A DNA stretch of 64,000 nucleotides from Apiotrichum sp. Y4204 (Eukaryota > Basidiomycota > Tremellomycetes > Trichosporonales > Trichosporonaceae): positions 124,001-188,000 of the forward strand of contig JAMYHL010000043.1 in assembly GCA_025531455.1 (NCBI GenBank), written 5' to 3'. The first letter of the stretch is position 1; the number at the start of each line of letters is the position of its first letter. The position numbers and the translations under genes are program-made. Below, one piece after another: positions 21,141 through 34,653 of this stretch. The notes beneath the pieces were generated by a model. It searched no databases. It saw nothing but the letters and a program-made list of their open reading frames with translations, and was not told where the DNA came from.

Positions 21141-23060
21141 CTACTCCATGCTCGTCACGCCCGACTCGGTTGCGTAGTGCTCGGCCCTGATGGTCGCCTC
21201 GCGGCGGCGCGCGTCACGCGAGTTCGGCGAGGCGCCATCTTCACGGAGACTGGCGTCCTCAACGAGCGCAGCCTCGGCAGGGGTAAGTCCAGTGAGCGCG
21301 GCCTCGGCCTCAGCGCGCGCCGCGTCAACCAGGCGGGGATCGCGTGTCGGGTGCGACGGAACTGTTGGCACGGGCCTGGGGCCGGGGCGAAGAACGCCGT
21401 AGGCGAGCGGGTCGGTGTTGACGGCGCGGCCATTGGCCTTGTCCACCAAGTTGGTTTCGAGGGCGGCTCCGGCGGGAGTAGTCCTGTTGCGTTCGGTGGA
21501 GAGCGCGTCCGCAGCGGCAGCTTGCGCCCTGTCCAGACCATGCTTGACGGAAGAAGCGGCGGACTCGGCAGCATTGGCCGCCTTGGCTTCCGCCCTCTCC
21601 CAGCCCTGCTTAACGGACGAGGCAGCGTCGGCCGCCTGTGCCTCCGCCCTCTCCCAGCCTTGCTTGATGGTCGAGGCAGCGGACGAGATAGCATCGGCCG
21701 TCTTGGCATCTGCCCGCTCCAGACCGCGCTTCGCGGAGTCGGCAGCGGAGTCGGCGGCGTCAGCCGTCTTGCGCTCTGCCCTCCACCAGCTCTTCTTAGC
21801 AGCATCGGCGGCATCAGCGGCCTGTGCCTCGGCCTTGTCCACGCCTTGCCTGACGGACGAGGCAGCAGACGAGATAGCATCGGCCGTCTTGGCATCGGCC
21901 TTCTGCAGGCCGCGCGTGGCGGACGTGGCGGCGGACTCGGCAGCGTCAGACGTCTTGCGCTCTGCCCTCCACCAGCTCTTCTTGGCAGAGTCGGCAGCGT
22001 CGGCGGCATGTGCCTCGGCCTTGTCCCAACCCTGCTTCACGGACGAAGCAGCGGAGTCGACAGCATCAGACAGCTTGGCATCGGCCTTGTGCAGGCCGCG
22101 CCTGGCGGACGCAGCGGCGGACTCGGCGGCGTCAGAGGCCCTCGAGGCAGCATCCGACGCCGTGGACTCGACCCTCTCCAGGCCGTGCTTGACGGAAGAG
22201 GCGGCAGACTGGGCCGTACCAGCCGCCTGGGCCTTGGCGTTGTTCCACGCGCGGTCGTAGTCGCGGGCGAGGGCGACCTCGGCGGGTGTCAGCCCCGTGT
22301 CGGCGGACATGGTCTCGACGCGGGCAGCGTCCACCATCCGCCGCGAGGTGTGGTCCGATGCCGGTGGGGGCGAAACGCGCAGCCACGTGACGTACGTGAA
22401 GCCTGCGAGGCCGATGAGGCCGGCGCCGATGAGGAGGTCTGCGGTCAGAACGGGACATTGTAGAAAGGGGGTGTAGGGCGTCGAGGAAGAACGCCAAGGG
22501 AAGAGCGGTTGGGGTCACGATCCTCCTGCCCCACCGCAGGCCGCTGTCAGTTCAGGTCGCGGGGCAGCGCGCCGGGGACATACTCAATGGTTGACAATGC
22601 ACACCAAATACTGCCTTTGCCTGCCCACCACGGCCTCGGATCCCCATTTTAATTCACTGGGAACACTCTCTTTGACGTTGCTGGAGCCAACTTTCAGCTC
22701 CATCGCTCTTTTTCACCCCAACCGACCCATTCCAGCCTTCATCGTCTCCCATATAAGACGTTCGGTCTACTCTTCGCTCGCTCCACCGTTCGTACCACTT
22801 GGAGATTCGGCCAACAAAAACTCACTACTTCCAGTCCTGTTCTTGGCATGGTCGGATACGAAGCGGCGCGCCGGGGACGCGGTCGTCTGAGGTCAGCCAC
22901 ACACTGGGAGCCGTTACGCGTGGCGGGGCAGGTCCCACAGCCCCGGATGAGAACGCGAGCTGGGACCTGAAACTCCAGCTGTGGACTGGCCATCCACCCG
23001 CAGATAGGTGGTACTCACGAGGCGTGGCCGGAGCTGTGTGAGCGTGCGTGTGCGGAACAT
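21141..23060 (-). CDS. mitochondrial membrane-anchored LEA/apolipoprotein-like repeat protein
   Basis: Exons 23060-23019, 22959-22918, 22886-22826 and 22438-21141 (480 aa). The first 40 residues are Arg/Ser/Ala-rich with no acidic residue and contain ARRFVS, a typical mitochondrial presequence cleavage context. A glycine-rich transmembrane helix follows (LLIGAGLIGLAGFTYVTWL, about residues 50-69). Residues about 120-330 are Ala/Ser/Asp/Lys-rich amphipathic repeats of roughly 22 residues (SAASSVKQGWDKAEA-type), twice interrupted by the variant SAKKSWWRAERKT. Such repeats are seen in group-3 LEA and apolipoprotein-like proteins, which bind lipid surfaces or protect membranes in drying and stress. 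The tail carries a second LTPAEAAL motif matching the LTPAEVAL just after the helix. Joining exon 3 to exon 4 across a 387-nt intron is inferred from phase and from presequence-plus-helix logic. The C-terminal exon is certain. Confidence 0.75.
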
Positions 23061-23972
23061 GTTGGGTGTAGATGAAGAAAATGATGAGGCGGGAAGGGTG
23101 GTGCTGATATTATAAGGAGTTTGCGTGGGAGTCGGCATTGTTATAGGCGAGGGCAGCAGCTAGCAGCGCGTAACCGCATAACCAGCTAGCAACATCGATG
23201 ACGATATTGCATTGTCACAGTTTCCAGTCCCGCATCGCACTGTCGTCTAGACAACCTCTGTGTTTGTGCCCTTGTTCACTGCCGGTCGATGATGTCATAC
23301 ATGACATGCATGACATCCGATACCGGCCAGTCAGCGTACGAGCGTCCACTGGCACGGGAGGGATACCCGGACATCCAGACTCAGGTACTCAGGGCCCCGA
23401 CATTGATGGAACGCCGGTGGTCGGCCGACCCGCCGACGGAGATACGGGGACGGATGAGGCGATAAGTGGTGGCTAATACAAGATGTTTGTTTGGTCTTCT
23501 CCAGACTCTTGTCGCTGCATCGTTGGGTACGTGTTCACACTGACTTGACATTATATGGGAGAGGAACTCTGAGCTTGCAGCACACTTCATCCAGGGAGAC
23601 ACTACAACACCAAGAGGAGTGGTCCTTACATAGTTCAAGGCTCCACGCCCGTGTCTCCAGCCGGATCCCGTTATGGTTGTGCTTCCTGCAAAACTCGCAC
23701 TGATCCACTGACGCTATCCAACTTGACCACCTACCTATGGTCCGGGGGCTCACCACATATCGACTGCAACATTACGCGGCAGCTGACATTGCGATTCTTC
23801 ACCGGGACTGGCACCCTCAAGAGTGACAGGGCTGATCTCTCGATATCGCGAGTACTAATGTTCCAACTGCCTCCCTCTCAGCTCACCACGGATCGACTTG
23901 TTTCATATCAACTACAACGTGCTTTTAACTTTGCTGTTCCGGTCTCACTTGGGGGTTGGCGAGTTGGGCGGC
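23061..23972. other. intergenic between LEA-like and Gln/Ser/Gly repeat genes
   Basis: 0.9 kb: promoter of the LEA-like gene and 3' flank of the secreted repeat protein. Near 23293-23313 TGACAT words recur (catgacatgcatgacatc). No gene seen. Confidence 0.5.
23109..23114 (-). promoter_or_regulatory. TATA-like element of LEA-like gene
   Basis: TATAAT on the minus strand, about 50 bases above the ATG at 23060. It supports that ATG as the true first exon of the LEA-like gene. Confidence 0.4.
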
Positions 23973-25340
23973 CTACTGATTACCGCCGACGGAGGGCGCG
24001 GTGTAGGTGACGCGAACGTGTTGGCCATGCTGTTTGCCTCCCCACTGACCCTCCTGGTGGTGGTGGCCCGACTGGCCTTGCTGTTGACCGCCCCATTGAC
24101 CATGCTGGCCCCACTGGCCCTGCTGGCCGGACTGGCCCTGCTGCTGCCCGGACTGACCCTGCTGCTGGCCCGACTGGCCGGACTGGCCCGACTGGCCCTG
24201 CTGGCCCGACTGGCCGGACTGGCCGGACTGGCCCTGCTGCTGGCCCGACTGGCCGGACTGGCCGGACTGGCCCTGCTGCTGGCCGGACTGGCCCTGCTGC
24301 TGGCCTGACTGGCCGGACTGGCCGGACTGGCCAGACCCAGACTGACCTTGCTGGCCAGACTGGCCCTGCTGTCCCCCCTGGCCCTGCTGTCCTCCCTGGC
24401 CCGACTGGCCCGACTGGCCCGACTGGCCTTGCTGTCCTCCCTGGCCCGACTGGCCCTGCTGTCCTTGCTGGCCCTGCTGTCCTTGCTGGCCCGACTGGCC
24501 TTGCTGGCCCGACTGTCCGGACTGGCCTTGCTGTCCAGATCCAGACTGGCCTTGCTGTCCAGATCCAGACTGACCTTGCTGGCCCGACTGTCCGGACTGG
24601 CCTTGCTGTCCAGATCCAGACTGACCTTGCTGGCCCGACTGGCCTTGCTGGCCCGACTGTCCGGACTGGCCTTGCTGTCCAGATCCAGACTGACCTTGCT
24701 GGCCCGACTGGCCTTGCTGGCCCGACTGTCCGGACTGGCCTTGCTGTCCAGATCCAGACTGACCTTGCTGACCCGACTGGCCTTGCTGGCCGGACTGGCC
24801 GGACTGGCCCTGCTGGCCCGACTGGCCGGACTGGCCCTGCTGGCCCGACTGGCCCGACTGGCCCTGCTGAGGCGGCTGGATCTGCGGCCTGCCGGAACCT
24901 TGCCCCTTGATAACGCCTGCAATGAAGTTCCACGCCACGCCACACCAGTTGCGGCAGGCAGCCTTGCCGGCCGGGGTGTCAAGGCCACTCGTGACGGATT
25001 GGCAAGTGGATACGAGGACGGGGACCTGGATGAGGGGGCAGAAACGGCCGAGAGAGGCGGGGTTTGCGCAAATGCTGTCGCACGAGATTCTGCCGTTACG
25101 CTCGGCGAGCGAGCGCTTGTCGGTACCGTGGAACTCGCCCTTGAGTGCCTTGGCAAAGTCGGGGTCCTCGCTCAGGTCGGTAAGCGCGTCGTATACCACG
25201 CGATAGGTCGTCGTGTCGTCTACGCCCTCGGGAACTGGTGTCTGCATCTCCGCGTTCAACACCAGACCGAGCGGAGGGGAGGCAGGGGCCGCAAGCGAGA
25301 TGCTGGCCAGGCTGGCGAGGAGGGCGAGGGAGTACTTCAT
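23973..25340 (-). CDS. secreted Gln/Ser/Gly-repeat protein with cysteine-containing head
   Basis: Intronless, 455 aa. Signal peptide MKYSLALLASLASISLAAPA. A head domain (residues about 21-150) holds a dibasic DKR site near residue 75 and six cysteines between about 86 and 133. Residues about 155-425 are almost only Gly, Gln and Ser in GQSGQ/SGQQ units, with Trp appearing near the end (GQWGQHGQWGG). A His/Gly-rich C-terminus ends with APSVGGNQ. There is no GPI signal. The composition suggests a flexible, hydrated extracellular polymer or adhesive; this is inference. The head matches no family I know. The repeats are nearly identical at DNA level, so length variation between strains is likely. 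A TATAAAAA box and a GATAAG site lie about 150-165 bases upstream. Confidence 0.88.
   Translation of the reverse strand: MKYSLALLASLASISLAAPASPPLGLVLNAEMQTPVPEGVDDTTTYRVVYDALTDLSEDPDFAKALKGEFHGTDKRSLAERNGRISCDSICANPASLGRFCPLIQVPVLVSTCQSVTSGLDTPAGKAACRNWCGVAWNFIAGVIKGQGSGRPQIQPPQQGQSGQSGQQGQSGQSGQQGQSGQSGQQGQSGQQGQSGSGQQGQSGQSGQQGQSGQQGQSGSGQQGQSGQSGQQGQSGQQGQSGSGQQGQSGQSGQQGQSGSGQQGQSGSGQQGQSGQSGQQGQSGQQGQQGQQGQQGQSGQGGQQGQSGQSGQSGQGGQQGQGGQQGQSGQQGQSGSGQSGQSGQSGQQQGQSGQQQGQSGQSGQSGQQQGQSGQSGQSGQQGQSGQSGQSGQQQGQSGQQQGQSGQQGQWGQHGQWGGQQQGQSGHHHQEGQWGGKQHGQHVRVTYTAPSVGGNQ
24120..24870 (-). repeat. coding minisatellite, 69-bp and smaller units
   Basis: Nested tandem repeats encoding Gly/Gln/Ser. 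The word TCCAGATCC starts at 24534, 24558, 24609, 24678 and 24747, so spacings are 24, 51, 69 and 69 bases. All are multiples of three, which preserves the frame when copies are gained or lost. Confidence 0.9.
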
Positions 25341-25490
25341 GGCTAATGTCAGCTGGGGTGGGATGGCGATGGCTCACTGTACAGTGAAGAGGACTGAGTC
25401 GTTGTACTTCAAGGTAAACCCTGGATAAGAGTCCTTGAGTTGAGGAGGGGAGTCGATTGTGTGATGGATTCCCCCGTGAACATGCCCCCC

Positions 25491-25505
25491 TTTTTATATC
25501 TTATC
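25491..25505 (-). promoter_or_regulatory. TATA box and GATA site of repeat-protein gene
   Basis: The minus strand shows TATAAAAA (25498-25491) with GATAAG (25505-25500) immediately upstream, about 150-165 bases above the ATG at 25340. GATAAG is the core for fungal GATA factors such as nitrogen or iron regulators; regulation by one is only suggested. Confidence 0.45.
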
Positions 25506-26050
25506 GCGGCATCTCGATCTGCCAGTCCTTAGAAGGTGCGGGGCATCAAAACTGCATCTTCAAGTTTGCTCTCTCCATGAGGCCGTTGAGTCATCCGGCA
25601 CTCAAGAGGCCCACTTCGTTGTCGTCCACCTCAAAACGCTACTTTCTTGTCCTCACAACCATTATGCTCGGAATAGTGTCATCGGGACCGCTCTCTCTCT
25701 CCTTGTCGGTGATGGATGACTTTTGCCTTTGTGCCCGTATCCTCCCGCCGCATTTGCCTCCGACCCAGTACTGACAACAACAGTCCAGCCGGCAGAGATC
25801 TCTCGCCGGATACTGATAGATTAGAGTTGTGTTTCAGACCACCGGCTCCTCGGACCTGCGCTCTACCGTTCCGATGGGGTGCACCGCCGTTCCAGAACGC
25901 TGGTATCCAGGGCCATCCGAACTCGGCACCTTGACTATGTGGGCCAGAAGACTGGCTACTGTACATCGGTTTCTGGTCTTGGCGCTCGGTTCTGAACCGG
26001 TCAATGGTCTGGAAGCATGTGCCTCTCATGGCGTCATCCAGCCGGGGAGC

Positions 26051-26118
26051 TTCAATCGGGATATTCAGTTGGGAGATTCAATCGGGAGATTCAGTCGGGG
26101 ATATCCAGTCGGGGAGAT
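26051..26118 (+). repeat. short imperfect tandem repeat
   Basis: About five copies of a 13-15 base unit of the form TTCARTCGGGAGA, with variants carrying GATATT or GATATC. It is non-coding and lies between two divergent genes. Confidence 0.7.
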
Positions 26119-28328
26119 TATCTCGAAATGGCTCTCCATCAAGGTTATATTGATGAGTAACAGAGTGTAAGTTAGTCGGACGCCTGTAAGCTCGTTTCAG
26201 CTTGACAACTTACGGCGCGTCGTCCTCTTGGCACCCCAGAGCCGTTTTCTCATGACGCGTTCACGCCGACATGCAGACACGTAACGTGACAACCCGTATT
26301 CCGTACCCCGCCGAGGCCCCGATTGTCTTCCCGTAACCGGGCCTGCAGCGACGGGTTTGGTTCCTGTTCCAGCAGCGCGTAAACCTTGTGAGTCCAGCGA
26401 CACCTCGGCTGGACTTGAATTGTATCTACACTCCGCTGTTCGCAGCCGTTTGTCCTCGTGGAGATCTCGGGCCGGCATGATGCTTAAGACTGGATCTTTG
26501 TGCCCCGTCGCGACGCCCGTGGGAGGTTCTAATCTCGTGCCTCGGGGCCGCGACATGAGACGGACACGACGACGCGCCGCGCGCCGAAATGATCATGTGC
26601 TCACGACATGTCCACACGCACGCTAAACTTCGTTTTAGGTGTCCGTCATGTTCGGCACCAGCAGCAAGGTCACGATGACAGCACCCCTGTGCACTGCGGG
26701 TGGGGTGAGCCTCACATGGTTCTTGGCGTAACAAGGTCGTCTACCAAACGTGTTTGACCGGTTTGCGTCCAGATGTCAGAGCTGCGGGGAAGCCGTGAAG
26801 CCCACAATGCGATCTGGTAATAGCTCGAGGTGGAGTTAGAGATGGGATCGGAGATGGATACCGGTCTGGCCTGGCGGATCAGTATTCGGTATCGCACATC
26901 AAAGCTGGTCGAAACAAGAGTTGGAGTTGGTTACGGGGGTACGGGATACCAGCGCCCGCTCCAGGCCGCCGATCCAGTGAGGATGCTCTGTGGCAGTGTG
27001 ATAGACTGGAGAACACAAGTACACACACGGCTGGCTCCACGTCGTCTAGACGACAAAACTAAGAATCAAGGTGGACCGCCGAAGAGTGCTGGACGCCGAC
27101 AGCGACAAGCAAGTCGTTTTGGGGCGACTCTACGCCGCAGCGGAGGGGAGGCCAACACCGAGAAACCGAGAGAGGATTGCGTCTCCGGGGGCAGGTGGCA
27201 ATCCGATATGATCCGTTTGTGAATCTGTCCAACCGCTTATCAGATACAGCGCAACGCAGCTGGGTGGAGCTCCGTCCCGGATCAAGTCTGGACTTCGCTG
27301 CGAAGAGAGATACAGGAGTTGATCGCGTCGCGACCAGGCAAACGTGCCAAAGCGAGCTCCGGAGCTCCGAAGCTGCAGGGGCTGTGATAGTTGCGACCAC
27401 CTGGCAAAGACTGATGTAGAAGTAAACAGCAACAATTCAAATATGAGAAGAGTGTGTCTATGGTAAAGCACTCCACACTTGCTCCACTGTCGCCTTCACC
27501 ACACAACCAAACCACCACAACCGCTATAGCTAGTACTTCCCCATAACATGCTCCACGCTCAGGATACTGTACTCGGCCTTCAGATTCCCTGGAAGCACAC
27601 AGCGGATGCTTCTTTTGGAAAATTAATAGGATCATGCCACGGCAAGACGCTGGAGAGTTATCCCGTGCGGCACACTCTATAGTTTCCACAATGCAAGCAA
27701 TGGTGTTGTTTGTACTTGTCTGTTGTTGGAGCAGAACAGCAAGGACACGGAACGGACTAGGTTTCGGAGGCTGTACCGCACTCCTGGGCGGGACGGAAAA
27801 GTCGCCGATAGCCCATGTTCCGCCATCGATCGTGAGCAGATGTTGGAGCTCGAACATTCACAGTTGTATTAACCCACAGTTTTCCTGCATGCCATCGAGA
27901 CAGGCCTGCCGTTACTTCAAGATGGATCACGTTGGACAAGTTGCTCTGCTCGTGCTCCACTGATGCTGACCTTCAAGCCTGCCTAGCCACCAGAGCGGGT
28001 ATGGCGACCTAACATCCCACTCCCGCACCGACCGTTCAGAGTAGACGATGAACGGCAAGTCTTCCAGTTTGGATCACATTGCGGAAGGTGGTCTGGTACT
28101 AACCCAAAGAAGAGAGAGATGAAACATGCTACCCCGCCGCTTACTCCTGACCACATCTTCTCTCTGCTCGCCGGTATGCACATCCACAGACCAGGTCTTC
28201 GGCGACTACGTGACGACGGGCACCGGAACGTAATTTCTGTGCAGGACAAGATCGACGTCTTGTGCCTGTAACAAGAGACAGAGCAAGCCCAGCCGGAAGA
28301 CGGACCTACAACGCGCATCGGGGACAAG

Positions 28329-28334
28329 TATAAA
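28329..28334 (+). promoter_or_regulatory. TATA box of DUF4832-type gene
   Basis: TATAAA 80 bases above the ATG at 28409. Confidence 0.5.
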
Positions 28335-28408
28335 GACGAGCAAAGAATGCTCGAGGCTCCCCTCCCCATTCTCGTTCCGTCCCCATCTTGTCGGCTGTCT
28401 TGATCGCC

Positions 28409-30091
28409 ATGGTCCCGTTCGTCGTCCTCATCGCGCTCGTCTCCGCCCTGTCCGGCACGAGCGCCTACACCCCTCTTTCGCACAAGGAGTATGAGGCACT
28501 CAACAACCCCGCGCGCGGCGTTGTCGGACACCAGGACATCAACCTCTCCAACTCTGGCTCGGGAGTCAGTGTCGGCGCGATCAACTGGGCAGTGCAGAAC
28601 AACAAGCCCTTCCAGCAGGCAACGGTCTACCTCGACACCCGTGTCGATGGGTCTCCCCTCAGCGACGCGGACCTCAATGTCCTCGACACCAGCTTTGCAA
28701 TGTATCGCACCGCCGGAGTCAAGGTTGCGCTTCGCTTTGCGTACACGGCGTCGGACAAGGTCGAGCCGTTTGAGCCTGCCGAGGACAAACTCATCGCACA
28801 GGTCTCCCAGATCAAGCCCGTCCTCGAAAAGTACAAGGACGTGATCTACATGGTGCAGCAAGGCTTTGTGAGTGCTTCGTGACGGTCAAGCCCGCCGTGC
28901 CCGCGAGGCACCCGCGTGTCACTCGGCGTCTGCTTCTTCTTGCAATGCGCCTCTCGTCACTAACGCCAGATTGGTAGCTGGGGAGAGCAGTACTACACCA
29001 CAAACTTTGGCACCAATGCCCAGGTCTCGAGCGAGCAGTGGGCATCGCGCAACAGGGTCGCCGAGGCCATTCTCAATGCCACACCTGGAGTGACATGGGC
29101 GAGCATGCGTACCCCCCAGATCAAGGACAACTTTATCGGGGGCCTCACGCCCGTGACTGCCGACCAGGCGTTTGGCACCAGCAAGGCCGCGCGCATCGGA
29201 CATCACAACGATTGTGTCTTTGGAAACGAGGACGACCAGGGTAAGTGAAGGCCAATCGTGTGCCAGTTAGCAATACCTCAGCCTCCACTCGCGCTCAGTC
29301 TCAGTGTCGATTTAATACTGACCTCAGGCTCCTACCGCGAGAAGGACTGGGATGGCCCGGACCACAAGTACGTGCGCGCCGACTCGGCTTTCACTCCTCG
29401 CGGCGGCGAGGTGTGCGGCGACCCCCCCAAGAATGCCGAGCTGTACGCGTGCTCGCGTGCACTCAAGGTTCTTTCGGAGGAGCACTGGAGCTACATCAAC
29501 CTGTGGAAACCCGAGGTTTACGACGCAGCGTGGACCGCACAGGGCTGCTACGACGAGATCCGCGGCCGCCTCGGATATCGCTACGAGCTCGGCGCCAATG
29601 CGAGCGGCAACGCCGTGGCGTTGACGAACAAGGGGTTCGCGTCGGCTATGCAGGCATACACTGCTGGCGTTCTCCTCGTCCCGAAGGACGCGGCCCTCGC
29701 AAAGGGCCAGAACGTCGCGGGATACTACGCCAAGCTCGACATTGACCTGCGCAAAGTCGGCGCGGGGCAGTCCGTCGACATTCCTCTCAACTTCTGCCTC
29801 GGCTCTTCATCGGGGAAGCGGAAGCGCTCGCGCACGGGCAAAGTCTGCCCCACCCCCACCCCCGCGCCGGGCGGCGCATACGACGCCTTCTTCACCATCT
29901 CCGACGACCTCGTCCCCAACAAGGCGTCCTTCCGTATTCTTGTTTCCAACACCGAGACCACGCAGGGCCCGCAGTGGGCCAAGGACGCGCGTGTCAACGC
30001 GCTCGGCGCCGCCAGGATTGGCGGCTCGGGCTGCCTCAACGTCGTCCCGCGCACGGTCTCGATCTCGGCCGACGGCGACCTTACCTTCTAG
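28409..30091 (+). CDS. secreted DUF4874/DUF4832-type protein
   Basis: Exons 28409-28867, 28970-29240 and 29328-30091 (497 aa). Signal peptide VPFVVLIALVSALSGTSAY. The N-terminal half has NPARGVVGHQDI, DGSPLSDADL, GVKVALRFAYT and YMVQQGFIGSWGEQYYTTNFG, the TIM-barrel-like arrangement of DUF4874. The C-terminal half (HHNDCVFGNEDDQGSYREKDWDG, INLWKPEVYDAAWTAQGCYDEIRGRLGYRYEL) matches DUF4832, a family found in secreted bacterial and fungal glycoside-hydrolase-like proteins of unknown activity. The match is from memory of family features, not a search. The first intron is 102 nt, longer than usual here; the second is 87 nt. There is no anchor signal, so the protein is probably released or wall-bound. 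Confidence 0.82.
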
Positions 30092-34198
<4,107 letters not shown>

Positions 34199-34653
34199 TC
34201 ACACACCAGGCTTTGCATCTAGGACATTCAGTATCTCCCATTCGCTTCTCTGCCTACCTGGACAATATGCCATTATCTCTGCTAGATACACTTCGGGGGG
34301 CGGCGTCGGCGACGCTGTTCCTCTAGTTACCCAATGTATGTAGCGCCAGTTTTCCTCTCCCAGAGCAGTCGAGGAACTGAGCATTTGGTGTGTCAGTGGT
34401 CCCAGCAGTTACGCTCCGGGGTGTCGGAATATGTTTCCTTGCGGTGTGGCAACTTGGATCTTTCTCGCCCAGCTTTATTCAGTGAGATTAGATGCGTGTC
34501 TCATGTCAATGCAGTACAAAATACAAAAAATACAATGATCTCGCTGTGATCATGATTGTTCGTCGTGGTTTGTAGGGGTTTTAGGGGTGGTATCGCCCGG
34601 TAAATGAGGGGAAGTTGTAGGGGACTCTAAGGGGACAGCTGTGAGGCCTTCAC
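34199..34653. other. convergent intergenic region
   Basis: 455 bases between the tails of the GMC gene and the Kre6-like gene. No gene seen. Confidence 0.6.

Larger units (their letters stand above)
25341..28408. other. 3-kb divergent intergenic region
   Basis: Lies between two secreted-protein genes reading outward. It contains a short tandem repeat at 26051-26118, a TATAAA at 28329 and no supportable gene. Open frames (for example 27282-27857 minus) have no recognisable content. Confidence 0.5.

Noticed and set aside
21066..22463. 465-codon plus-strand open frame opposite the LEA-like gene
   Set aside because: It is a mirror of the repetitive GC-rich minus-strand gene; its Gly/Leu/Arg repeats follow directly from the antisense codons.
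22700..22770. Possible C/D-box snoRNA (CGATGA and CTGA) inside the 387-nt intron
   Set aside because: The C box has a mismatch, the boxes are too close together and no terminal stem is visible.
24348..25346. 332-codon plus-strand open frame opposite the Gln/Ser/Gly gene
   Set aside because: Poly-Leu/Ala/Arg repeats are the antisense of the repeat-protein coding strand.
27282..27857. 191-codon minus-strand open frame
   Set aside because: No homology by eye, cysteine-rich by chance composition, no plausible start context or introns.
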